64,000 nt of DNA from JAJDFU01 sp964641965 (GTDB lineage: Bacteria > Bacteroidota > Bacteroidia > Chitinophagales > Saprospiraceae): assembly GCA_964641965.1 (NCBI GenBank), contig CAZXLD010000001.1:1-64000 (forward strand), in the 5' to 3' direction. The position numbers and the translations under genes are program-made. Below, one piece after another: positions 1 through 8,932 of this stretch; the first letter of the stretch is position 1; every line of letters starts with the position of its first letter. The notes beneath the pieces are model-generated. The model saw only the letters and a list, made by a program, of their open reading frames with translations. It did no database searches and was not told where the DNA came from.

Positions 1-1
1 G

Positions 2-514
2 CCGGACGATGACATCCTGGAGGAGGATGAACCCGAAATCGAAGTCATGAGTGTGGATGAGGAAACTGTCCTCGAAGTACCTGAACCGGTAACTGCAGCA
101 CCACCCCCACCACCTCCGCCACCCCCACCACCAGAGCCTAAAGTGGAAGAAATCTTTCGCGTAGTGGAAGATATGCCTCGCTTCCCAGGTTGTGAGAACA
201 AAGGGTCAAAGGCTGAAAAAAAGCAATGCGCAGATCAAAAAATGCTTGAGTTCATCTATAAGAATATCAAGTATCCCGCTATTGCTCGCGAAAACGGTGT
301 ACAAGGTACGGTAGTTATCACCTTTGTAGTCGAGAAGGATGGCTCCGTAACCGATGCTTCCGTAATTCGTGATATCGGTGCCCAATGTGGGGAAGAAGCG
401 TTGAGGGTTGTTAACCTGATGAACTCCCAAGGTATTAAGTGGGTTCCTGGTAAACAAAGAGGAAAACCTGTGCGGGTACAGTTCAACCTGCCTGTTAAAT
501 TCCGCCTCGAATAA
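2..514 (+). CDS. TonB-family energy transducer, C-terminal part (5' end outside window)
   Basis: The reading frame is open from base 2, so the true start and the N-terminal membrane anchor lie upstream. Visible in order are an acidic stretch, a proline run of about 11 residues (bases 101-133) and a C-terminal TonB domain containing YPAIARENGVQGTVVITFVV. In this family the N-terminal helix binds ExbB/ExbD, the proline-rich linker spans the periplasm, and the C-terminal domain touches the TonB box of outer-membrane receptors. The motif FPGCE just before the domain is common in Bacteroidota TonB proteins. A strong terminator follows. The family is certain; the receptor it serves cannot be told. 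Confidence 0.9.
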   Translation, partial: PDDDILEEDEPEIEVMSVDEETVLEVPEPVTAAPPPPPPPPPPPEPKVEEIFRVVEDMPRFPGCENKGSKAEKKQCADQKMLEFIYKNIKYPAIARENGVQGTVVITFVVEKDGSVTDASVIRDIGAQCGEEALRVVNLMNSQGIKWVPGKQRGKPVRVQFNLPVKFRLE

Positions 515-534
515 GAGAATCGTTACGTTTCTCT

Positions 535-574
535 AAAAAACGGCCGGATTCCATACGGAATGCCGGCCGTTTTT
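535..574 (+). terminator. Rho-independent terminator after the tonB-like gene
   Basis: The arm CGGCCGGATTCC (541-552) pairs with GGAATGCCGGCCG (557-569) across a four-base loop, with one bulged base. The stem is flanked by an A run on the left and TTTTT on the right. It begins about 25 bases after the stop codon. The symmetric A and T runs would let it work in both directions. Confidence 0.9.
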
Positions 575-781
575 AGTTTGAATGCCTACAGGCCTGCAAA
601 AGGGCAATTAGGAATAACCTTTTATCTTTTAAATCCGTTATTTTCAGACTGTAGGGTTAATAGAGATCTCTCCAATTTGAAAGGTTACGTTTCCAATGAA
701 ACTTGCTGGTCAAATGGAATACAGAAGATTATCGAGACTACAGGTAATCTTTCTTCCTTGTTACTGTAGAAAACGAATGCT

Positions 782-2578
782 ATGAAATGGATGTGGATGG
801 TACTTTTTCTTGGCATGGGGGTTTCCCTTTACGCCCAAGATGCCAGGTTAGCTCAGCAGTACTTTCAGCGAGGTGAGTATGAAAAAGCAGCTTCCCTATA
901 TCAAAAGTTGTTTGATGCCGATGAGGCCAATTTCTTCTTCTTTGACCGCTATATCGAATGTTTGTTGCAACTGGAAGCTTTTTCCGATGCTGAAAAAACA
1001 GTAAAGCGGCAGCTCAAAAGCGATCCTGATAACGTAAATCTATTGGTGCTCTATGGAAAAATATATGAGCGGCAATTCGAGGACGATAAGGCGAAACAGC
1101 AATATCAAAAGGCCATTGATCGCATCCCTAAAGACCAGTATGAGATAACCCGACTGGCTAATGCCTTTATGGTATTGGCCAAATATGACCTGGCAATCGA
1201 GACCTACGAGAAGGGTGGCGCTTTGTTGAAGGACGAATATATTTTCGCTTTCAACCTGGCAGAATTGTATCGGCGCAAAGGGGAAAAAGAGGCTATGGTA
1301 AGCCAGTACCTGAATAGCTTGGAAGAAAATCCAGGTAGGATCAACCATTTAAAGACTGTTTTTCAGCGGTATTTTTCAGAAGACGAGTTCAAAGAATTGC
1401 AACGACAACTTTATGCTCGCATTCAGAGCAATGATCGAAATGTGTTTTATCCAGAGTTGTTGAGTTGGACCTTCATTCAAACTAAAGACTATTCAAGTGC
1501 GCTGCGTCAGGTTAAAGCTATGGATCGCAGGATGCGGGAAAATGGTGGTCGCGTTTTTCAGTTGGCCCAAATTGCGTTCAATGATAAGGATTATGATACA
1601 GCTATTGATGCATTCGAATATATCGTAGATCGGAAAGGTCCTTCTTCTACCTATTATATTGAGGCTAAACGGGAGTCCTTGCGTGCCCGGCGGGAAAAGT
1701 TGATTGAAGGGTTTGATTATACTCAGGAGGAGCTCCAGGAATTGGAGCAACAGTATGAAGCCTTTTTGAACGAATTTGGAAGTTTCAGTAGGACAGCCAG
1801 TATCGTTTTAGAGTATGCCAAGCTCAAAGCTCTGTACCTAAATAAGCTTCCAGATGCCATTAGCCTGCTACAGGCCATGGTCGAGTATCCGGGCATTGAG
1901 TCAAGACTGCAAGCCTATGGGAAGTTGGACCTGGCTGATTATTACCTCATGAGTGGAGATCGATGGGAATCTACCTTGCTCTATTCACAAGTGGATAAAG
2001 ATTTTAAAGAAGATCTATTGGGAAGTGAAGCCCGATTTCGGAATGCTCGACTTTCTTACTATGCTGGAGATTTTGAGTGGGCGCAATCCCAATTTGAAAT
2101 CCTGAAGGCTTCCACTTCCAAACTCATTGCTAACGATGCACTGGATTTATCCGTTTTTATTATGGATAATTTGACCATGGATACTTCTAGCGCAGCACTA
2201 CAGTTGTACGCAGATGCTGACCTGCTCGTTTTTCAAAACCGTTTCGATGAATCCTTTGCAAAGATGGATACCCTATTGGATGCCTTTCCAGGTCACAGCC
2301 TCGAAGATGATGTCTTATATCTTAAAGCCCAGATCTATAAGAAGAAGCGAGCATGGGAGCAAGCGATTAGTATGCTTGAGCAGGTAGTGAGTGGTTATCC
2401 TGAAGAGATCAGAGCGGATAATTCGCTCTTTCAGTGGGCTGAAATCATGGAAAAGCAGCTGAAAGATTTCGATAAGGCTAAAGCGTTATATGAAAAGCTG
2501 TTTATCGAGTATTCCTCAAGCACGTTTGCAGTGGAGGCTCGGAAGAGATATCGAAGGCTCCGCGGCGATGATGTTTAA
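782..2578 (+). CDS. Secreted tetratricopeptide-repeat protein
   Basis: This 598-residue protein begins with a signal peptide (hydrophobic residues 4-16, cleavage probably after YAQ) and consists almost entirely of helical TPR-type repeats. An early unit reads AQQYFQRGEYEKAASLYQKL (residues 24-43), and the last ones lie near residues 500-590. Proteins of this architecture in Bacteroidota are periplasmic or outer-membrane-facing scaffolds. No enzymatic motif is visible. It stands alone between the tonB-like gene and reverse-strand rpmH, and no perfect promoter box was found upstream. Partner and function are unknown. Confidence 0.85.
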   Translation: MKWMWMVLFLGMGVSLYAQDARLAQQYFQRGEYEKAASLYQKLFDADEANFFFFDRYIECLLQLEAFSDAEKTVKRQLKSDPDNVNLLVLYGKIYERQFEDDKAKQQYQKAIDRIPKDQYEITRLANAFMVLAKYDLAIETYEKGGALLKDEYIFAFNLAELYRRKGEKEAMVSQYLNSLEENPGRINHLKTVFQRYFSEDEFKELQRQLYARIQSNDRNVFYPELLSWTFIQTKDYSSALRQVKAMDRRMRENGGRVFQLAQIAFNDKDYDTAIDAFEYIVDRKGPSSTYYIEAKRESLRARREKLIEGFDYTQEELQELEQQYEAFLNEFGSFSRTASIVLEYAKLKALYLNKLPDAISLLQAMVEYPGIESRLQAYGKLDLADYYLMSGDRWESTLLYSQVDKDFKEDLLGSEARFRNARLSYYAGDFEWAQSQFEILKASTSKLIANDALDLSVFIMDNLTMDTSSAALQLYADADLLVFQNRFDESFAKMDTLLDAFPGHSLEDDVLYLKAQIYKKKRAWEQAISMLEQVVSGYPEEIRADNSLFQWAEIMEKQLKDFDKAKALYEKLFIEYSSSTFAVEARKRYRRLRGDDV

Positions 2579-2685
2579 TCAAAAAGGTCTAAGACAGGAA
2601 ACCCCAGTATCAGTTCATCTGAGTGGGCTAGAGAATAAAGCGGACAATGGATTTGAGAAAGTAGGGAAGCAACGAAATGGCAGGC

Positions 2686-2841
2686 TTACTTAGCACCTTT
2701 TTCGTCCGATACGGTAAGCTTGTGACGGCCCTTGGCACGACGCCTTGACAAGACTTTACGCCCGTTCTTGCTACTCATGCGAGCGCGAAATCCATGTTTG
2801 TTTACTCGCTTTCTTCTACTTGGTTGAAAAGTCCTTTTCAT
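2686..2841 (-). CDS. rpmH: 50S ribosomal protein L34
   Basis: The reverse strand encodes 51 residues beginning MKRTFQPSRRKRVNKHGFRA and continuing with RMSSKNGRKVLSRRRAKGRH, the near-invariant L34 signature. It ends in a short lysine-terminated tail and TAA. L34 is a small, very basic protein of the large ribosomal subunit. ATG at 2841-2839 is the only sensible start and lies about 27 bases from the predicted transcription start of a consensus promoter. The dnaA or rnpA neighbours common in other phyla are not seen here. Confidence 0.97.
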   Translation of the reverse strand: MKRTFQPSRRKRVNKHGFRARMSSKNGRKVLSRRRAKGRHKLTVSDEKGAK

Positions 2842-2873
2842 TTTTCTTTTTTTTCCTTCTCAGAAAAGTCCTG

Positions 2874-2905
2874 CAAAAGTAGGTTGAATGTATCAATTCC
2901 CCAAA
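2874..2905 (-). promoter_or_regulatory. rpmH promoter (Bacteroidota consensus)
   Basis: On the reverse strand TTTG (2905-2902) is followed after 20 bases by TACTTTTG (2881-2874). This matches the Bacteroidota housekeeping consensus TTTG-N19-21-TAnnTTTG in every fixed position. Transcription would start near 2868. Confidence 0.85.
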
Positions 2906-3017
2906 TTGAAGCACCGGGGATTTTATAAATATTGGATCCTCCGCAGGATTGGATGGTTTGTTTTCAGGAAGATTCCCTAGGAACTTCTATTTTGCGCTGA
3001 TAAACGAAAAAACCGAT

Positions 3018-3932
3018 ATGACTCAGCAAGTCCAATCCACTTCGAAATCTAAGTCTCTATTCATTGTTTTCGTAGCCTATGCAGTGGCCGCGATCGCGGG
3101 TATTTTAAGTGCCTCTTTCTTTGCAAGTCAGCCTTGGGCAGAACCGGTTTATTTAGCAGCCATTGCTGATTTTGTAGGGACAATAGTGATTTTCATTTTC
3201 AGCTACCTTTATCGAAACAGCAGCTTTTACGATCCTTATTGGAGCGTGGCTCCCCTATTCATTGTAGTTTATTTCGCTATTATCGGTCTTGATACGCCGG
3301 GTACAGATAGCCTCCGAATCTATTTGTTAATTGCTTTAATCTTTTTTTGGGGCTGCCGCCTGACCTACAATTGGGCCCGGGGTTGGCAAGGGTTACATCA
3401 CGAAGATTGGCGTTACGTGGATTTGCAGCAATCTACCGGTCGATGGTATTGGGCAGTAAGCTTCCTGGGTATTCATTTGTTACCAACCATTCTTGTATTT
3501 CTAGGTTGTTTGCCCTTGGTATCTGCTATGCTTTTACCTGGAAAAGGCATCAACTTAATTGATCTTTTTGCTACGCTTTTCACCTTGGGAGCTATCTTAA
3601 TAGAAGCGGTATCAGATGAACAGCTTCGAGCATTTGTCAAGTCAAAACGTAAACCGGGAGAAACACTGACTACCGGACTTTGGGCCTATTCTCGGCACCC
3701 AAATTATGTGGGAGAGACCTCCTTCTGGTGGGGGCTATTTTTCTTTGCCTTAGCCGCAGACTTCAATGCTTGGTGGACGATTATCGGTCCACTTGGAATG
3801 ACACTGCTTTTCAATTTTATCAGTATCCCCATGATAGATAAGCGAATGTTGAAACGCAGGGAAAATTACGCTGAGGTCATGAAGCGCATTCCGCGTTTTC
3901 TTCCTCGACCATTCTGGAAGGCCAAAGCATAA
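3018..3932 (+). CDS. DUF1295 family membrane protein (steroid 5-alpha-reductase-like)
   Basis: A protein of about 304 residues with several hydrophobic helices. The C-terminal block GLWAYSRHPNYVGETSFWWG is diagnostic of the DUF1295 / isoprenylcysteine methyltransferase-like membrane superfamily. The reaction catalysed by bacterial DUF1295 proteins is not established. I start it at ATG 3018 (MTQQVQ...), just before the first hydrophobic segment. An in-frame ATG at 2949 would add 23 residues of unconvincing composition. It is convergent with frr, and no clear terminator lies between them. Confidence 0.85.
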   Translation: MTQQVQSTSKSKSLFIVFVAYAVAAIAGILSASFFASQPWAEPVYLAAIADFVGTIVIFIFSYLYRNSSFYDPYWSVAPLFIVVYFAIIGLDTPGTDSLRIYLLIALIFFWGCRLTYNWARGWQGLHHEDWRYVDLQQSTGRWYWAVSFLGIHLLPTILVFLGCLPLVSAMLLPGKGINLIDLFATLFTLGAILIEAVSDEQLRAFVKSKRKPGETLTTGLWAYSRHPNYVGETSFWWGLFFFALAADFNAWWTIIGPLGMTLLFNFISIPMIDKRMLKRRENYAEVMKRIPRFLPRPFWKAKA

Positions 3933-4004
3933 GAACCTTGTAACTTGATGATTAAGCAGCCGGGGCTTGGTTGAGTATTGGGTTGAAAAGGAACACCTGC
4001 GAAG

Positions 4005-4580
4005 CTAAATAGTCATAATATCCTTTTCCTTCTGTTCAACCATTTGCTCTACTTTCTGCACGAAATTGTCGGTAAGTGTTTGGACTTCTCCCTCGGTTCG
4101 CTTTTCAATATCTTCGGGAAGGCCTTCTTTTGCCGCTTTTTTCAAATATTCCATCGTATCCCGGCGTACATTTCTAAGGCTGACCTTAGTTTCTTCTCCA
4201 AGCGATTTCGCTTTTTTCACCAGGTCTTTACGTCTTTCCTCGGTGAGGGGAGGAATATTGATTCGTACAACTTCGCCATCATTTTGGGGGGTGAGGCCTA
4301 AGTTAGCTTCGAAAATTGCTTTCTCAATAGGAGCTAACAAGGTCTTTTCCCAAGGTTGGATAACCAGCGAACGCGAATCAGCATTACTGATATTGGCTAC
4401 TTGGCTGAGTGGAGTAGGATTCCCGTAATAGGAAACCAGTAAAGAACTAACCATCGCCGGAGAGGCTTTCCCTGTTCTTACTTTGACCAATTCATTTTGA
4501 AGGTGCTCAATGCTTTGGTCCATGGATTCTTTAGTGGATTCGAGCAGTACATCCAATTCTTCTTGTAACATAGCCGGCAA
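4005..4580 (-). CDS. frr: Ribosome recycling factor
   Basis: RRF works with EF-G to split the post-termination ribosome. The 191-residue protein has the typical N-terminal helix with ELVKVRTGKASPAMV, the middle domain LLAPIEKAIFEANLGLTPQN and the closing helix RKDLVKKAKSLGEE. Family length is about 185 residues; ATG at 4571 (fourth residue, MLQEEL) is an equally good start. pyrH, its partner in many genomes, is not adjacent. The 270 bases upstream contain no gene and no perfect -7 box. Confidence 0.96.
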   Translation of the reverse strand: MPAMLQEELDVLLESTKESMDQSIEHLQNELVKVRTGKASPAMVSSLLVSYYGNPTPLSQVANISNADSRSLVIQPWEKTLLAPIEKAIFEANLGLTPQNDGEVVRINIPPLTEERRKDLVKKAKSLGEETKVSLRNVRRDTMEYLKKAAKEGLPEDIEKRTEGEVQTLTDNFVQKVEQMVEQKEKDIMTI

Positions 4581-4850
4581 ATTTTCAGAAACAACAATCG
4601 AAGTCGAATGGTAAAATTCGCGATTAAAATGGTAAATAAAAAAATCCCAGGCCTAAAAGCCAATGCTCAACCTGTTCTTATTCCACGAGCAGGGACTTTT
4701 TGGTTCAAGCTGCCTCAACAGTTAAAGCCTTATACCTTAGCTACCTGCCTGCCGGCAAAAAGGGGGTAGTATTCAGTCACACCCTGAATCGATTCTTCAA
4801 CAATTAAAGGGGATGACCATCAGAATAAGGAATGCGTTTGCAACTTCCTT

Positions 4851-5540
4851 TTAATCCCGAGCTCCCATGTATCGGAAAATGAGATATACCAGCATGACCA
4901 AAGAAGAAAGTGCGGCTGAAACGTAGGTCATGGCAGCCCACCAAAGTGCATCTTTTGCTCCGTCATATTCTGCCCCTTGGGTGATTCCGGTACTTGTTAG
5001 CCAAGCCAATCCTCGTTTACTGGCATCAAACTCTACCGGTAGCGTAATCAGGCTGAACAGGGTAGTGACCCCAAAGGCTATGATGGTGATCAACATTATT
5101 TGAGGAATCGTATTCAGGAAGATGAATGCGGCAATAAATAGCCATTGTTGAGCCATAGCCGAAAACTTAACCAATGGAACTAACCCCGAACGCAATTGAA
5201 GCCAGGGATAGGATTTAGCATGTTGAACAGCATGACCGCATTCGTGAGCAGCAACTGCAGCAGCAGCTACGCTTGCTCCACGATAAACCTCAGGGCTTAA
5301 GCTGACCGTTTTATTCATTGGGTTGTAGTGGTCGGTCAGCACGCCTCTTCCTTCAACTACTTTCACGTCCTGGATGCCGTAATAGCTAAGCATATCTTCT
5401 GCGACCTTATAGCCAGCCAAACCATTGCGCAGTCCCACTCGGCTGTATTTCTTGAACTTGGAGCGGAGTGTTTGCTGCACACCATAGCCGATCACCGAAA
5501 AAATGCCGGCAATTATCATATAACCAAAATAACTATCCAT
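4851..5540 (-). CDS. Membrane zinc metallopeptidase, YugP-like
   Basis: A 229-residue protein with an N-terminal membrane helix, the zinc site HECGH (in AAAVAAHECGHAVQ, around residue 100) and two or three further hydrophobic segments towards the C-terminus. This matches the neutral zinc metallopeptidase 2 family (YugP; Pfam PF04298). Substrates are not known for this family. It starts 12 bases after the serS stop codon, so the two are probably co-transcribed from upstream of serS. Confidence 0.9.
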   Translation of the reverse strand: MDSYFGYMIIAGIFSVIGYGVQQTLRSKFKKYSRVGLRNGLAGYKVAEDMLSYYGIQDVKVVEGRGVLTDHYNPMNKTVSLSPEVYRGASVAAAAVAAHECGHAVQHAKSYPWLQLRSGLVPLVKFSAMAQQWLFIAAFIFLNTIPQIMLITIIAFGVTTLFSLITLPVEFDASKRGLAWLTSTGITQGAEYDGAKDALWWAAMTYVSAALSSLVMLVYLIFRYMGARD

Positions 5541-5552
5541 TTGACCTTTAAA

Positions 5553-6839
5553 TTATTTAGTTATCGTATCAAATTGAGTGTAGGCTCTAAGTACCTTTGG
5601 AATAACAATTCCACCAGGGCTTTGGTTATTTTCCAACAAAGCAGCCACGATGCGAGGCAATGCTAAAGCACTCCCGTTGAGGGTGTGGGCCAGCCGATTC
5701 TTTTTGGCTGCATCTCGGAAGCGAAGCCGTAGTCGATTGCTTTGATAAGTCTCAAAATTAGATACTGAGCTAACCTCCAGCCACCTCTGCTGGGCTGCAG
5801 AAAAAACCTCAAAATCATACGTCAAAGCAGCGGTAAAACCTAAATCACCTCCACATAGCCGTAATATTCGGTAGGGAAGCTCAAGCTTGTTAAGCAAATC
5901 AGCTACATGATGCATCATTTCCTCCAGCACAGTATAGCTCTTGTCAGGATGTGCTACCTGCACAATTTCTACCTTGTCAAATTGGTGTACCCGATTCAAG
6001 CCCCGCACGTGTGCACCATAAGAACCGGCCTCCCTTCTAAAACATGGGGTATAACCAGTTATTTTAATGGGAAGATCTTGTTCCTTCAATATGACGTCCC
6101 TGTATATGTTTGTTAATGGGACCTCGGCAGTAGGGATCAAATACAGGTTATCTTTGGAGATATAATACATTTGTCCCTCTTTGTCTGGGAGTTGCCCTGT
6201 ACCACGAGCACTATGTTCATTGACAAGTAGAGGAGGTTCTACTTCTTCGTATCCGGCTTTTGCTGCCTCATCCAGGAAAAAACTGATTAGTGCACGTTGT
6301 AGGCGAGCCCCAAATTTTCGATATACCGGAAAGCCCGCTCCTGTTAATTTGGTACCTAATGCAAGATCGAAGATTCCATATTCTTCTGCAATTTCCCAAT
6401 GGGGTTTTGCGCCTTCCGCCAATGTGGGTAGAGGGGCAGTCCATTCCTGAAACACCTCATTATCTTCATCGGAATTTCCAGCAGGTACTAATTCATGTGG
6501 AACATTAGGAATTTGCATTAATAGCTCCATGCGCGCTTCCTCAATTTGCCGAATTTCTTCCTCTAGCGCACCAATCTTTTCTTTGAGCAGATTCACCTTT
6601 CCCTTCAATGAATCAGCTTCTTCCTTTTTTCCACTTTTAAATAAGGTTCCAATTTCCTTGGTCAGCTGGTTGCGTTGGGCCAATTGCTGATCAACTTGGG
6701 TTTTCCTGGACTTGAACAGGTCATCGGTTTCAATAACCTGGTTGATCAAGGAATCAATTTCTTCTTTACTTAGGTTCCTTTTCAATAGGCGTTCCGCCAC
6801 AAGCGCGTGGTGCTGGCGGATAAAACTGACTTCCAGCAT
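5553..6839 (-). CDS. serS: Seryl-tRNA synthetase
   Basis: This 428-residue class II synthetase has the N-terminal coiled-coil arm that grips tRNA-Ser (residues about 30-110), motif 2 (FRREAGSYG with HQFDKVE) and motif 3 near the C-terminus. The core sequence TAEVPLTNIYRDVILKEQDL is typical. It charges tRNA-Ser through a seryl-adenylate. ATG 6839 gives the expected length. It is the first gene of a likely two-gene unit with the zinc peptidase and is divergent from rho. Confidence 0.98.
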   Translation of the reverse strand: MLEVSFIRQHHALVAERLLKRNLSKEEIDSLINQVIETDDLFKSRKTQVDQQLAQRNQLTKEIGTLFKSGKKEEADSLKGKVNLLKEKIGALEEEIRQIEEARMELLMQIPNVPHELVPAGNSDEDNEVFQEWTAPLPTLAEGAKPHWEIAEEYGIFDLALGTKLTGAGFPVYRKFGARLQRALISFFLDEAAKAGYEEVEPPLLVNEHSARGTGQLPDKEGQMYYISKDNLYLIPTAEVPLTNIYRDVILKEQDLPIKITGYTPCFRREAGSYGAHVRGLNRVHQFDKVEIVQVAHPDKSYTVLEEMMHHVADLLNKLELPYRILRLCGGDLGFTAALTYDFEVFSAAQQRWLEVSSVSNFETYQSNRLRLRFRDAAKKNRLAHTLNGSALALPRIVAALLENNQSPGGIVIPKVLRAYTQFDTITK

Positions 6840-6935
6840 AGGGTAAATGGGTATTTTTTGTTGGGGGAATCAACCTTTCCAAAAAGGAATGGTTAAGTTT
6901 TTTGTAAAGATACTACTTGGAAAGAGAATTATATT

Positions 6936-7172
6936 TATTTTTGCTTTGCCGGAAATCAACTGTGAGATGCAGTTGATCCCACCCGGCGGCAAATTTGCCA
7001 CCCTTCTCTAACTTTCTTGCACTCAATAAGCCGAATAAAACAAAGTGTTTAGCAAGTAGTATTCGACTGAAGGAAATTTACCTCTGACTATTTATTCACA
7101 TATCTGTCCCACAATATTCTCAAATCAACTCTCTCAACAAGAAGGGGCTGTCTTGTTCTAACCTCACTCCAT
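6936..7172 (+). promoter_or_regulatory. rho leader: candidate promoter, hairpins and C-rich rut-like tract
   Basis: The divergent serS-rho gap (6840-7172) holds no gene. On the + strand a perfect -7 box TATTTTTG lies at 6936-6943, with no well-spaced -33 element. It is followed by an inverted repeat ATCAACTG-N7-CAGTTGAT (6955-6977) and a 12-base palindrome GGCAAATTTGCC (6988-6999). Bases 7081-7140 contain 19 C and only 2 G, the composition Rho binds in RNA. The leader would be about 220 nt. Autoregulation is inference by analogy with the E. coli rho leader. Confidence 0.5.
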
Positions 7173-8843
7173 ATGTATGATATTCTTCAATTAAATGACA
7201 TGCTTGTACCAGAGTTGCGGGATTTAGCCGAGCAACTCAACCTCAAAGGGTTCAAGCGCCTGAATAAACAGGAGCTCATTTACAAAATTCTGGATCAGCA
7301 AGCCCTTACCGGAGATGGTGCCAAGGCATCCGCCGAAGGTCAGGAGACTACTGCCGATTCAACCGAAAGTAGTACCCAAACTGATTCTCCAAAGGCAGAA
7401 GAAGCCAAAAAAGAATCTAGCAATAACGTTGCTGAAAAAAAGACCACCCGCCGCCGCGGAGGTCGATCTCGGCAATCCGATAAAAGTGAAGACCAGGATT
7501 CTTCAACCGAAAAACAACAGGTAGAAGAAGCCAAAGTCGAGCCAGATAAAAAACCAAAAGAAAACGGCCGACGGGAAAAAAATCGCAAATCGCGAAAAGG
7601 AGATCCCTGGAATGCTTCGTCTTCCCGTCATGGAGGCCCGAATCCAAAAGATAAAGAGGAAGAACCTCCAAAGGATAAAACTGCTCAGGCAGTCAAAGAA
7701 AAAGTGAAGTTCGATATTGAACTCGATGGGGTTATAGAAGGGGAAGGCATTCTTGAAATGATGCCGGATGGTTATGGCTTTCTCCGCTCTTCCGATTATA
7801 ATTATTTAACCAGCCCCGATGACATTTATGTATCCCCTTCCCAAATTAAGCTTTTTGGGTTGCGGACAGGTGATACAGTTGAGGGGGCTATACGACCTCC
7901 AAAAGAAGGTGAAAAGTATTTTGCCTTACTACGAGTTTCCAAGATCAATGGTCTGGATCCCAAAGATATCCGGGAGCGTGTCCCCTTCGACTATCTGACT
8001 CCCCTGTTCCCAACCGAGAAGTTCAAGTTGCTTACTTCTCCGGCAGGCAGGGATTTTGGTAATCGAATGGTTGATCTCTTTACCCCAATTGGGAAAGGAC
8101 AACGCGGACTTATCGTAGCTCAGCCTAAAACGGGTAAAACATTCTTGCTTAAAGATCTGGCAAATGCCATTTCAAAAAACCATCCTGAATGTTTCACGAT
8201 TGTGCTCCTGATTGACGAACGTCCGGAGGAAGTGACCGATTTCAAGAGAAGTGTAAATGCCGAAGTAGTCGCTTCTACTTTTGATGAGCCGGCTGAAAAT
8301 CACGTTCGGGTGGCCGGTGTTGTGCTGGAAAAAGCCAAGCGATTGGTAGAATGTGGTCACGATGTGGTCATCATGCTCGATTCCATTACCAGGTTGGCAA
8401 GAGCTTACAATACAGTTGCTCCTGCAAGTGGAAAGGTACTGTCCGGGGGTGTTGAAGCCAATGCTTTGCACAAACCCAAAAAATTCTTTGGTGCCGCCCG
8501 AAACATTGAAGGCGGAGGGTCGCTCACTATCCTGGCTACTGCCCTTGTGGATACAGGCTCTAAAATGGATGGGGTCATCTTTGAGGAATTCAAAGGAACT
8601 GGTAATATGGAACTCCAGCTTGATCGTGGCTTAGCGAATAAGCGCTTATTCCCAGCTATCGACCTTACCAAATCCAGCACCCGACGCGAAGATCTGCTTT
8701 TGGACAAGGATACGCTTCAGCGTATGTTTATCCTGCGCAATCATTTGGCGGATATGAAACCGGATGAGGCCATGGAATTCTTGCTTAAGAATATTCGACC
8801 TACTTCCAGCAATGAAGAGTTCCTCGCCTCCATGAATGGATAG
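7173..8843 (+). CDS. rho: Transcription termination factor Rho with disordered insert
   Basis: Hexameric RNA-dependent ATPase that ends transcription. The 556 residues comprise the N-terminal helical Rho domain (1-45), a charged low-complexity insert of about 125 residues (roughly 46-172, rich in K, E, S, R), the RNA-binding cold-shock-like domain (about 185-260, with MMPDGYGFLRS) and the RecA-like motor with Walker A (AQPKTGKTFLLKD) and Walker B (VVIMLDSITRLARAYN). E. coli Rho has about 419 residues; the excess is the insert, as seen in other Bacteroidota. The leader is C-rich and a terminator follows. Confidence 0.98.
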   Translation: MYDILQLNDMLVPELRDLAEQLNLKGFKRLNKQELIYKILDQQALTGDGAKASAEGQETTADSTESSTQTDSPKAEEAKKESSNNVAEKKTTRRRGGRSRQSDKSEDQDSSTEKQQVEEAKVEPDKKPKENGRREKNRKSRKGDPWNASSSRHGGPNPKDKEEEPPKDKTAQAVKEKVKFDIELDGVIEGEGILEMMPDGYGFLRSSDYNYLTSPDDIYVSPSQIKLFGLRTGDTVEGAIRPPKEGEKYFALLRVSKINGLDPKDIRERVPFDYLTPLFPTEKFKLLTSPAGRDFGNRMVDLFTPIGKGQRGLIVAQPKTGKTFLLKDLANAISKNHPECFTIVLLIDERPEEVTDFKRSVNAEVVASTFDEPAENHVRVAGVVLEKAKRLVECGHDVVIMLDSITRLARAYNTVAPASGKVLSGGVEANALHKPKKFFGAARNIEGGGSLTILATALVDTGSKMDGVIFEEFKGTGNMELQLDRGLANKRLFPAIDLTKSSTRREDLLLDKDTLQRMFILRNHLADMKPDEAMEFLLKNIRPTSSNEEFLASMNG

Positions 8844-8865
8844 AAAGAGGATTGGTTGCAAAAGA

Positions 8866-8907
8866 AATAGGGGGGCACAGTTAATGTAGCCTCCCTATTT
8901 GATTTTT
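8866..8907. terminator. Bidirectional terminator between rho and carB
   Basis: The arm AAATAGGGGGGC (8865-8876) pairs imperfectly with GCCTCCCTATTT (8889-8900). GATTTTT follows on the + strand and a T-rich stretch follows on the reverse strand. It sits between the convergent stop codons of rho and carB and could serve both. Confidence 0.75.
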
Positions 8908-8932
8908 AGCATGTACAGACCCATTCTGCCTA

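Noticed and set aside
560..769. 69-codon + strand frame between the tonB terminator and the TPR gene
   Set aside because: It starts inside the terminator's right arm, has no family resemblance and no promoter box; probably chance.
2949..3017. Upstream ATG for the DUF1295 gene
   Set aside because: The extra 23 residues are polar and aromatic without similarity to the family N-terminus; ATG 3018 directly precedes the first helix.
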